34,077 nt of DNA from Porphyromonadaceae bacterium UBA3327 (GTDB lineage: Bacteria; Bacteroidota; Bacteroidia; Bacteroidales; Muribaculaceae): contig DERZ01000015.1 of assembly GCA_002361155.1 (NCBI GenBank), forward strand, positions 754-34,830, given 5' to 3'. The translations under genes and the position numbers were made by a program. The number at the start of each line of letters is the position of its first letter. Position 1 is the first letter of the stretch. Below are positions 23,796-31,307 of the stretch, one piece after another. The notes beneath the pieces were generated by a model. It had not been told where the DNA came from. It saw only the letters and a program-made list of their open reading frames with translations, and made no database searches.

Positions 23796-24644
23796 GTGAA
23801 CACAACAGACATTAACCGCGGCTTTCGTTTCAGCCGCTCCTTTTTCCTCTCTGCCGGAGAGGTGAATGCCGAAGGGGAGATGTCGCTCCCGCTTCTTGTG
23901 TCGAAAATAATTGACATCGCCACTGCCCATGCCAATTCGCTCGGTATCGGAAATCCCTCGATGGCCGCCATGAACCGTGGATGGGTGCTCTCGCGTATCA
24001 CACTGGAGATGGAGGGTTATCCGCGTGTCGACAGTACCTATACACTAACTACATGGGTGGAGAGCTGGACGCGTCATTTCTCCGAGCGAATAATAATGAT
24101 TGCCGACGAGAACGGGAACCCTTATGGTTTCTGCCGCACGGTCTGGATGGTGCTCGACTATGAGAGCCGCGAGAGTGCAGGTCTCTCACATCTGTCCCTG
24201 CCGGCTGCTGCCGTCATACCCGGCGAATGCCCCATAGCGCGCCAGGCGAGACATTTCCAGATTCTTCCCGCCGACGCGGAGACGCTTCCCCGGGGAGCCG
24301 TGAGGAGCAACGCCCCGACGGCGCGGTATACATTCCTCTACACCGACCTCGACTACTACCGCCATGTCAACACCGTCAGATACGTGTCGCTGCTGCTCAA
24401 CCAGTTCTCTCTCCGAGACTTCGACGAAACCATGGTGCGACGTCTCGAACTCGCCTTCCTTCACGAAGCCACCTATGCAATGACCGTAAACATCCACCGT
24501 CATAATGCCGATGACACCGGCAGGGAAACATCTTCTGTTTCCTCCTTCTACATAACGGATACAGCCGGATCGATTCCTGTCCTCTTCGCCAGAGTATCAC
24601 GCGTGCGCCGTTCCGCGCCAGTCCCGGACCATGAGGTTCTGTAA
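23796..24644 (+). CDS. Acyl-ACP thioesterase
   Basis: These enzymes release free fatty acids from acyl carrier protein. The 282-residue protein is a double hot-dog fold. The N-terminal half includes GWVLSRITLEM (about 62-72) and the segment WTRHFSERIIMIADENG in part. The C-terminal half contains DLDYYRHVNTVRYV (about 191-204), matching the catalytic Asp...HVNxxxY region of plant and bacterial FatA/FatB-type enzymes. Translation begins at a GTG, placed by its closeness to the -7 box and by alignment of the first strand. It stands alone between divergent sdaA and the lipoprotein operon. Chain-length specificity cannot be read from the sequence. Confidence 0.85.
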   Translation: MNTTDINRGFRFSRSFFLSAGEVNAEGEMSLPLLVSKIIDIATAHANSLGIGNPSMAAMNRGWVLSRITLEMEGYPRVDSTYTLTTWVESWTRHFSERIIMIADENGNPYGFCRTVWMVLDYESRESAGLSHLSLPAAAVIPGECPIARQARHFQILPADAETLPRGAVRSNAPTARYTFLYTDLDYYRHVNTVRYVSLLLNQFSLRDFDETMVRRLELAFLHEATYAMTVNIHRHNADDTGRETSSVSSFYITDTAGSIPVLFARVSRVRRSAPVPDHEVL

Positions 24645-24719
24645 GCTGAGGGCGATAAATTGGCATTCTCCGGAGGTGTGCCGCCATAATTCCCTTATTT
24701 AGCCGCGAATCAAAAACAA

Positions 24720-24751
24720 TTTGCACAGAATAAATATTTTATATATTTTTG
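24720..24751 (+). promoter_or_regulatory. Bacteroidetes-type promoter for the lipoprotein-barrel operon
   Basis: TTTG (24720-24723), 20 bases, then TATTTTTG (24744-24751): an exact consensus match. Transcription would begin near 24758, some 93 bases before the ATG at 24851. Confidence 0.65.
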
Positions 24752-24850
24752 CAAATCTTTTTAACAATTGTCAAGCCCCATTGTCTCTCCCGACGATACA
24801 GGCGAACAGAACAGCAAGAACAACAAAAACTTACTACTTTATATGAAAAA

Positions 24851-26638
24851 ATGTTACATGCAGGTGCGCTGGCGCTATTTGCCGCGTCAGGTCTCACCGG
24901 TTGCGTCGACGACAGTTATGACCTCGCCGACGTGGATACGACCACCCGTATCAATGTCAATGATCTTGTGATTCCTGTCAATGTGGCACCGATTGTGCTC
25001 GATCAGGTCATCGATCTCGATTCCGAGAACATCGGAACCGTCAGGTATGGCGACAAGGAATTCTACGCTTTCCATCAGAGCGGCGATTTCCACAGCGACG
25101 GCCCCATCCATATCCCTGAGGTGAAGGTGACAGCGCCTGAAATCAAGGGAAACTCGACATCGATCGAGCAGATCATAGGCGATCAGAAAGGACCGCGCAA
25201 GGCCTCGCCGTTCGAAGGCGCATGTTTCAGCTATGAAATCATGCATCCTATCGGTGACGACTTCGAGTACTCGGCCGACGATATCGACCATTCCATCGTG
25301 GCTGTCAATAGCGTCAGGACATCTCCTTTTCAATTCCGTGTGAATCTCTCCATATCCGGTACGGACCTCGTTAAGAACGTGACTCTCCGCGACATGCATG
25401 TCTCGCTCCCCAAAGGGCTTGCTCTGAATCCGAAGGAGGGCCAGAGCTATGATCCCAATACGGGCCTCTGGCTCATCGACGAGGTACATGTGGTCGAGAA
25501 CTCCCCGCTTGCAATCGACATTACCGCTGATGGCGTCGATTTCGAGAAGGCTGGCGCATCTATCAATCCTTCGACCCACAACCTTGAGTTCAAAGGTCAT
25601 TTCTGGGTGAAGTCCGGTTACGTGGACATCTATCCGAAAACATCCGGCGTCGACATTCAGGAAATTCAGCTCCCGAAAGAGCTGACATTGAACGCCAGCT
25701 TCTCGCTCGACGGATTTGATATCAAGAGCGTGAGCGGCCGCATACATCCCGATTTCGCGGGTCTCGGCATAGAGCCCATCTCGCTTGCAGGGATTCCAGA
25801 TTTCCTTAAAGATCCTTCCACGCACCTGATTCTCGCAAACCCCGAGATACTCTTCCAGGTAAACGATCCCGCCTACAATTTCTATAAGGGCGACATGAAG
25901 GCCAGCCTGAGCATCACTCCGATGCGCGGCGCCACCCATGGCGAGACCCTCGTGCCGGAAAGCCCGATCCTTTTGCAGCCCTCCCGCTTTTCCTCGGCCG
26001 ACATGAGCTTCGTGATGGCTCCCGACCTCGACAATGTGTTCTATCCTGAAAACGCCAACGCCGACTACAGCAAGAACGTGACAAAGATCAAATATCCGCG
26101 TCTCGGCAACATCCTCGCCGGTCAGGGCCTTCCCGACGAGATCAAAGTGGACATCAGCATCCCCGAGCAGGAGGTGGTGGATTTCCAGCTCGGCAAGGAC
26201 CTCGACCAGGTATTCGGTCATTATTATATTGTGGCGCCATTCGCCCTCACCGACAAGTCCACAATACTGTATTCGGAGGATATCACCGGATGGGGCAAGG
26301 ATATTGAGAACCTTGTGGTAAACAATCTCTCAATCACTGCAAAGGCCCACAACGGCACTCCCGTCTCGGCTGAGGTGACGATCATTCCTCTTGACGCTCA
26401 GGGCGAGGTCATACCCGGTCCCAAGATCACGTCGACAGTGCTGGCTCCGCAGACCGGTTCCGATTTTGAGGTCAGCCTCAAGGACGGTTCGCTCGAGAAG
26501 TTCGACGGCATCCGCATCATAGCAAAGCTCGGCGGCTCCAATACCGACATGGCCCTCTCTCCCACGCAGACCATATCCCTCTCCGACATCAAGATCACTG
26601 TCGGCGGATATTACGAGACTGAACTCGACAATGACTAA
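24851..26638 (+). CDS. Large surface or periplasmic lipoprotein of unknown function
   Basis: From Met at 24851 the product has 595 residues, with a lipobox LTGC (Cys18) followed at once by VDDSYD. I do not recognise an enzyme family. The sequence is rich in beta strands, with repeated short motifs such as LDSENIG, IHIPEVKV and LPKELTLNASFSLDGF, so several stacked beta-sandwich domains are likely. The signal peptide lacks the usual positive n-region. An ATG at 24843 encodes MKK but is out of frame; one extra A in the A6 run at 24846-24851 would yield MKKMLHAGALAL. No other in-frame ATG lies upstream, only TTG at 24749. It is followed after 20 bases by a predicted outer-membrane barrel, with which it probably forms an operon and perhaps a complex. 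Confidence 0.7.
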   Translation: MLHAGALALFAASGLTGCVDDSYDLADVDTTTRINVNDLVIPVNVAPIVLDQVIDLDSENIGTVRYGDKEFYAFHQSGDFHSDGPIHIPEVKVTAPEIKGNSTSIEQIIGDQKGPRKASPFEGACFSYEIMHPIGDDFEYSADDIDHSIVAVNSVRTSPFQFRVNLSISGTDLVKNVTLRDMHVSLPKGLALNPKEGQSYDPNTGLWLIDEVHVVENSPLAIDITADGVDFEKAGASINPSTHNLEFKGHFWVKSGYVDIYPKTSGVDIQEIQLPKELTLNASFSLDGFDIKSVSGRIHPDFAGLGIEPISLAGIPDFLKDPSTHLILANPEILFQVNDPAYNFYKGDMKASLSITPMRGATHGETLVPESPILLQPSRFSSADMSFVMAPDLDNVFYPENANADYSKNVTKIKYPRLGNILAGQGLPDEIKVDISIPEQEVVDFQLGKDLDQVFGHYYIVAPFALTDKSTILYSEDITGWGKDIENLVVNNLSITAKAHNGTPVSAEVTIIPLDAQGEVIPGPKITSTVLAPQTGSDFEVSLKDGSLEKFDGIRIIAKLGGSNTDMALSPTQTISLSDIKITVGGYYETELDND

Positions 26639-26658
26639 CCTTTCATGACCGATTCAAA

Positions 26659-28032
26659 ATGAAGATCAATAATAAATTTCTCATGGCGGCCGGCATGATC
26701 GCCGCCTCCGTTTCCTCTCTCTCCCTTCAGGCCCAGAACACCACTTCGGGATACTTCCTCGATAATTACACATACCGCTACCAGATGAACCCCGCGTTCG
26801 GCAACGAGACGAATTTTGTCTCTTTCCCCGGTCTCGGCAATTTAAATCTGGCCATGCGCGGAAGCATGCACTTGACTGACATTTTCCATGTGGTGGACGG
26901 CAAGACCGTACTCTTCACCAACCCCGAGGTGAGCGCCAGCTTCCTCAACAATGTGCCCAAGGTGGGGCGCATCGGCTTCGACCTCAAGGAAAACATCCTC
27001 TCCGGAGGGTGGAAGGCATGGGGCGGATACAATACCGTGTCGATCAACGCCCGCGCTTTCGGAGTGATCAATGTGCCCCGCACTTTCCTCGAGCTGATGA
27101 AGGAGGGCCTTTCCAACCGCACCTACAGCATTTCCGACATGAGCGCAAGCGCGTCGGCATGGGCTGAAATCGCCCTCAACCACTCGCGCGAAATTCCGAT
27201 GATTCCCGGTCTCCGCGTCGGCGCGGCAGTAAAGTTCGAACTCGGTATGGCCAATGTGCAGGCCAACTTCAGGGAGGCGGACCTCACTCTCGGCACCGAC
27301 GCATGGACAGCCCGCACAAACGCCGACATTTATATGAATCTCGGCAAGACCCGCTTCGCCACTGAGCTCAACAATGAGAACCGTCCTTACGTGAGCGGCA
27401 TAGATGACATCTCTGGCATAGGCGTGAACGGATTCGGCATGGCATTCGACCTCGGTGCCACCTACAAGTGGAATGACTTTGATTTCTCCCTCGCCATAAA
27501 CGACCTCGGATGGATCTCCTATAGCAACACCGCCATGGCCTCGACCAACGGCACCAAGGAGTTCACCACGGACGCCTATACCTTCGAGATCACCGACAGC
27601 GACGGTGGTGGCCAGGACGTCATCGACAGGATGACCGACGACCTCGGCAGACTCTACCAGCTCGAGGACATGGGCGACACCGGCACACGCAATGTAGCCA
27701 TGGGGGCCACACTCAATGTCGGCGTCAATTACACGCTGCCTATGTACCGCCGTCTACATTTCGGAATACTCAGTTCCTCACGCTTCCAGAAAGACTACAC
27801 CTGGACGGAGGTGCGTGTGTCGGCCAACGTGAACCCTGTGGACTGTTTCTCGGCTGATGTAAACGTGGCCTTCGGCACATACGGCGCTGCATTCGGCTGG
27901 CTCCTCAATTTCTACCATAAGGGTTTCAATATTTTCCTCGGCATGGACAATACCCTCGGCAAGCTTGCCAGGCAGGGTATTCCGCTCAACTCCAATGCCA
28001 GCGTAAACCTGGGCATCAACTTCCCCTTCTGA
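26659..28032 (+). CDS. DUF5723-like outer-membrane beta-barrel
   Basis: A signal peptide (MKINNKFLMAAGMIAASVSS, then LSLQAQ) precedes a long run of alternating strands ending in VNLGINFPF, with the terminal Phe usual for outer-membrane barrels. The segments RYQMNPAFGNE, MRGSMHLTDIFHVVDGKTVLF (in part) and GGWKAWGGYNT match what I know of DUF5723 proteins of Bacteroidetes, whose function is unsettled. They resemble PorP/PorV-type barrels only generally. Residues 305-330 are a polar insert that may be an extracellular loop. It is co-transcribed with the upstream lipoprotein gene (20-base gap). A weak 6-bp hairpin (28036-28053) follows the stop. Confidence 0.75.
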   Translation: MKINNKFLMAAGMIAASVSSLSLQAQNTTSGYFLDNYTYRYQMNPAFGNETNFVSFPGLGNLNLAMRGSMHLTDIFHVVDGKTVLFTNPEVSASFLNNVPKVGRIGFDLKENILSGGWKAWGGYNTVSINARAFGVINVPRTFLELMKEGLSNRTYSISDMSASASAWAEIALNHSREIPMIPGLRVGAAVKFELGMANVQANFREADLTLGTDAWTARTNADIYMNLGKTRFATELNNENRPYVSGIDDISGIGVNGFGMAFDLGATYKWNDFDFSLAINDLGWISYSNTAMASTNGTKEFTTDAYTFEITDSDGGGQDVIDRMTDDLGRLYQLEDMGDTGTRNVAMGATLNVGVNYTLPMYRRLHFGILSSSRFQKDYTWTEVRVSANVNPVDCFSADVNVAFGTYGAAFGWLLNFYHKGFNIFLGMDNTLGKLARQGIPLNSNASVNLGINFPF

Positions 28033-28035
28033 CAA

Positions 28036-28053
28036 GTCCGGCATTGACCGGAC
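28036..28053 (+). terminator. Weak hairpin after the barrel gene
   Basis: GTCCGG (28036-28041) pairs with CCGGAC (28048-28053) across a 6-base loop, and flanking TGAC/GTCA could extend the stem with a two-base bulge. No T-run follows. It may be a minor terminator. Confidence 0.3.
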
Positions 28054-28095
28054 GTCAAAGAGGTAGCACGACTGATTCAAACGGTTGCCATACAT

Positions 28096-28142
28096 AAAGA
28101 TACGACATTTTTTTGCGAATGACAAAAAAATGTCGTATCTTT
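28096..28142. promoter_or_regulatory. 19-bp perfect inverted repeat containing the protease promoter
   Basis: AAAGATACGACATTTTTTT (28096-28114) is exactly complementary to 28124-28142, with a 9-base loop. On the plus strand TTTG (28112-28115), 20 bases, then TATCTTTG (28136-28143) form an exact promoter for the M6 protease at 28171. By symmetry the minus strand has TTTG (28126-28123) and TATCTTTA (28103-28096) at 19 bases, one base short of consensus. A leftward transcript would enter the barrel gene in antisense. Confidence 0.75.
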
Positions 28143-28170
28143 GCGCTGTTCAGAACCAACGTCATACCAA

Positions 28171-29958
28171 ATGAAAAAGTCAGTATACCTCTCCTTGCTC
28201 CTCCTGACAGGAGCCGCCTTCCAGGCCCAGGCAGTCCCTGCCATACCCACGCCCTTCTCCATCGGACAGCCCGACGGAACCACCGTGACCGTCACCCTTT
28301 CCGGCGACGAGCGGGCACATATCCTGCGAACTGCAGACGGTTTTCCGATTCTATGGGATGATGCCCGCGGCTATGTTTTCGCAAGCATCCAGCCTGACGG
28401 CTCTCTCGTGCCCACCACGCTCCGTGCCGCAGATCCGGCCGCGCGTCCGGCGGAAACCGTCAGATTTCTCGAAGGCATTACGGCCGAACGGCTCGAGGCT
28501 GCCGGCGAAATGATGGCGCGCCGCGCCGCGCTCTCCACCAAGTCGCGCCCCGCGCGTTCAGCCGCAGAGGCATCAGGCGCGCTGCGCCGGGGTCCCGGAC
28601 TCAGCAATACCACTTTCCCGAGCACTGGAAGTCCCCGCAGCATCGTGATTCTTGCCGAATATCAGGACGTGAAGTTCGATGACAAGAACGGCAGCATATA
28701 CAAGTACGACAAATACACCGAGGGCGGTGCGCACTCCTTTTTTTCGGAATGGCTGATGAAGAAACCCTTCCATGCCTTCGGCGCCACGGGATCCGCTAAC
28801 GAATGGTTTGCCGAGAACTCCACAGGTCCTGACGGGATCGCGCAGTTCGACCCGCAGTTCGACCTCTACGGCCCCGTCACCCTCTCCGAGAATATGGCTT
28901 ATTACGGTGGCAACGATCCCTACGGCAACGACCTCCGTCCTGCCGAAATGGTTATCGAGGCATGCCGTCTCCTTGATGACGAGGTGGATTTCAGCCAGTA
29001 TGACGTGGATGGCGACGGCGTGATCGACAATGTATTCGTGATTTACGCCGGTTGCGGCGAGGCCGACGGCGGCGGCCGCAATACCATCTGGCCCCATTCG
29101 TGGGACATTCTCGCAGCCGGCAATGAAGAAGTGAAGCTCGACGGTGTGTTTCTCAACCATTACGCCTGCACCAATGAGACGAACAACGCCCTGCGCCGCC
29201 CCGCTGGCATAGGTGTGTTCATTCATGAGTTCAGCCATGTGCTCGGTCTGCCGGACCTCTATGCCACCAACGATAACAACAGGGCATATACCCCGAAAGC
29301 ATATTCGGTGCTTGACCAGGGTCCTTACAACAACAACGGGCTTACCCCTCCCGGCTACTCGGCATACGAACTTTACGCTCTCGGATGGATCGAGCCGGAA
29401 CAGTTCCCCGCCGAGGGCGACATAACAATCCCGAACCTCTACGACAGCAAGAAGGCATACATCGTCCATACAGAGCAGGAACGGGAATACTTCCTCGTGG
29501 AGAACCGTCAGAACAAGCGCTGGGACGAGTTTATACCGGGCCATGGCATGCTGATATGGCATATCGACTGGGACAAGACCATTTTTGATAAAAACGAGGT
29601 GAACAACAACCAGAGCCATCAGTATGTGGACCTGATCGAGGCAAACAACCAGAAGGCCCAGAAATATGCCGCGGGCCATCCATTCCCCGGCACCGACGGG
29701 GTGACAGGATACGAGTTCTACGACTGGCTGAACAAGAAGCCGGGAGTGACACTCTCAAACATCACCGAGACCGACGGCGATATCAATCTGCATGTGGTCA
29801 ACACGGCAGACCCTAATACCGGCATCGACTCTGTCGACAGCGAGACTATATCCGCACCCGTATATTACAACCTTCAGGGTCAGCGTGTCACCAGTCCCCG
29901 CGCCGGCGACATCCTTATCCGCCAGTCCGCCGGCAAGACCGAAAAGGTAATGTTCTAA
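28171..29958 (+). CDS. Secreted M6-family metalloprotease with T9SS-like C-terminal tail
   Basis: The 595-residue protein has a signal peptide (MKKSVYLSLLLLTGAAFQAQA) and a pro-region to about 150. The M6 (immune inhibitor A-like) protease domain starts near SIVILAEYQDVKF. The zinc site is HEFSH (H352, E353, H356) followed by LGLPDLY, with the third ligand D in PDLY as usual for the family. YDVDGDGVIDN (about 276-286) is a likely calcium loop. The last 35 residues (VYYNLQGQRVTSP, then GDILIRQSAGKTEKVMF) resemble the C-terminal sorting signal of T9SS cargo. The start at 28171 is chosen because it gives the signal peptide; the frame is open to 28141. An exact promoter lies just upstream in an inverted repeat. 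A role in host protein breakdown is inferred. Confidence 0.88.
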   Translation: MKKSVYLSLLLLTGAAFQAQAVPAIPTPFSIGQPDGTTVTVTLSGDERAHILRTADGFPILWDDARGYVFASIQPDGSLVPTTLRAADPAARPAETVRFLEGITAERLEAAGEMMARRAALSTKSRPARSAAEASGALRRGPGLSNTTFPSTGSPRSIVILAEYQDVKFDDKNGSIYKYDKYTEGGAHSFFSEWLMKKPFHAFGATGSANEWFAENSTGPDGIAQFDPQFDLYGPVTLSENMAYYGGNDPYGNDLRPAEMVIEACRLLDDEVDFSQYDVDGDGVIDNVFVIYAGCGEADGGGRNTIWPHSWDILAAGNEEVKLDGVFLNHYACTNETNNALRRPAGIGVFIHEFSHVLGLPDLYATNDNNRAYTPKAYSVLDQGPYNNNGLTPPGYSAYELYALGWIEPEQFPAEGDITIPNLYDSKKAYIVHTEQEREYFLVENRQNKRWDEFIPGHGMLIWHIDWDKTIFDKNEVNNNQSHQYVDLIEANNQKAQKYAAGHPFPGTDGVTGYEFYDWLNKKPGVTLSNITETDGDINLHVVNTADPNTGIDSVDSETISAPVYYNLQGQRVTSPRAGDILIRQSAGKTEKVMF

Positions 29959-29998
29959 GTCCGTTATCATTCCTTGCGGATCTGCAAGTCTGCAGGAG

Positions 29999-30050
29999 TA
30001 CACAATAAAAGCGCAGAGGGTTTACAGGCCCGCTGCGCTTTTATTGTGTA
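29999..30050. terminator. Bidirectional terminator between protease and hydrolase genes
   Basis: An 18-bp perfect inverted repeat (29999-30016 and 30033-30050) encloses a 16-base loop, in which GGG and CCC can pair further. The arms contain AATAAAAGCGCAG and its complement, so a U-rich tail follows the GC core on each strand. It separates two convergent genes. Confidence 0.85.
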
Positions 30051-30059
30051 CTGGTTCTG

Positions 30060-31139
30060 TCAATACATCGGAGTAAAGGGGGTGGCGGCTACCAGCCGTG
30101 CGTTGGCGCATCCCACAAGATTCGATGTCTTTGAGGTATCCAGTTTCTGTACCGGCGAACCGGCTGCCAGATTCAGTGTCGACAGATCCACATAGTAATA
30201 CCCGGGATTGGTGACCAGCTCGAAATAGTAGCGTCCGTCGCGCGGGACGGCGTAGCTGCGCCACTGCGTGCTGCTCAGGTTGGGAGATCCCTCCACCTCG
30301 TATGTATAAGGCACCGATGTGTTCAGCAGGATACTGCGCGCTATCGATACGCCGAGATCCGTGTCGCCGGTCTGTTCCACATTATGGGCGAAGAAATTGG
30401 CCCGTACGCAGCGGTCTGGACTCGACACGCTTCCGGGCAAGAAGTGAGAGCCGCCTATCTTTTCCCAATAGTCGATGATACCGGTCATTTTCGGCCATTG
30501 CGGGTCGTTGGTCATAGCCCGGTAGTCTCCCATGTCGTAGACGTGGATTGTGCCATGGTCGAACTCGAAAATTATGCTCTTTCCAGTGCGGTCCGTAACT
30601 CCCCAGTGGAGTGCCGAGACTGTCCCTCCGTCGAACGTGGCACCCTGGATCTGGAAGTCATGGTGTTCGAGATCGCGGCGTACCTCCTCCACGGTCTCGT
30701 CGCGGTCCAGCAGCCAGGCTACGAACATGGCCAGCGACATGTATGGCTTCTTGTCGTCGCGCACGGTTGTGTCATTGTATACGGTTCCTTTGCAGAAAAG
30801 GCCGTTCACCACAAGTCCGCGCTCATTCATTCCCTCGGTGATACCTCCGTCATAGCCCACGGCATAGACCGCACCGTACTTCGAGCGCCAGCGGATGCAG
30901 TTGTCGTGATCCGACGACCGTTTCTCCATCCCCCGCGGGTACACGTAGAGATTCGTAGGGATTGGAGTTTTCCAGTCCAGAGAGCGGCCGACGACATAGA
31001 GGGAATCCTTACCGACATATTCCACGCGTGAGCAGGCGTCGGCTTCGGCAGCCGGAAAAACAAAAGCCGAGACGGCGGCAGCCCCGACAACAGCGGCGGC
31101 GATCCACCGTCCGCACCAATTCGCAACAATATTTTTCAT
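30060..31139 (-). CDS. Choloylglycine hydrolase-family enzyme (bile salt hydrolase-like)
   Basis: These Ntn hydrolases cleave amide bonds of conjugated bile salts or penicillin V. A signal peptide (MKNIVANWCGRWIAAAVVGA and on to EADA) ends directly before Cys36, the catalytic nucleophile exposed by cleavage. Other catalytic residues are in place: Arg and Asp in VGRSLDW, Asn in AMTNDPQW, and Arg in DRCVRANFF. NLSSTQWRS and PGSVSSPDR match the Bacteroides thetaiotaomicron type of bile salt hydrolase. Start 31139 is chosen over 31157 for the signal peptide. The envelope location fits gram-negative members. Bile salt, penicillin V or another N-acyl amide could be the substrate; sequence alone does not decide. 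Confidence 0.87.
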   Translation of the reverse strand: MKNIVANWCGRWIAAAVVGAAAVSAFVFPAAEADACSRVEYVGKDSLYVVGRSLDWKTPIPTNLYVYPRGMEKRSSDHDNCIRWRSKYGAVYAVGYDGGITEGMNERGLVVNGLFCKGTVYNDTTVRDDKKPYMSLAMFVAWLLDRDETVEEVRRDLEHHDFQIQGATFDGGTVSALHWGVTDRTGKSIIFEFDHGTIHVYDMGDYRAMTNDPQWPKMTGIIDYWEKIGGSHFLPGSVSSPDRCVRANFFAHNVEQTGDTDLGVSIARSILLNTSVPYTYEVEGSPNLSSTQWRSYAVPRDGRYYFELVTNPGYYYVDLSTLNLAAGSPVQKLDTSKTSNLVGCANARLVAATPFTPMY

Positions 31140-31254
31140 AGCGTAAAAAATTAACAATCAATATAAAAACAAGTTTTTCATAAAAACACACAACCGGCTA
31201 AATTAGTTCAATCCGCCCTCTCTCGGTGCGGCACACCGGAGAGGTGTATGTCCG

Positions 31255-31285
31255 AAAGAAAAAAGCCCGGCATGCCGGGCTTTTT
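31255..31285 (-). terminator. Terminator after the Ig-like secreted protein gene
   Basis: AGCCCGG and CCGGGCT (centred on 31272-31273) form a GC-rich stem with a CATG loop. On the minus strand it is followed by TTTTTTC, a good intrinsic terminator 22 bases after the gene's stop and upstream of the hydrolase gene. Confidence 0.85.
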
Positions 31286-31307
31286 CGTTTACTTATGTAG
31301 GTGTTTC

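Noticed and set aside
24887..26221. 444-codon minus-strand frame opposite the lipoprotein gene
   Set aside because: No recognisable motifs, and the plus-strand gene has a lipobox, promoter and operon partner.
28096..28142. Invertible promoter of the Bacteroides phase-variation type
   Set aside because: The arms flank only a 9-base loop; inverting it would not move a promoter relative to the gene, and no recombinase gene is nearby.
28573..29679. 368-codon minus-strand frame opposite the M6 protease
   Set aside because: The plus strand carries an intact HExxH zinc protease; the antisense frame has no family signature.
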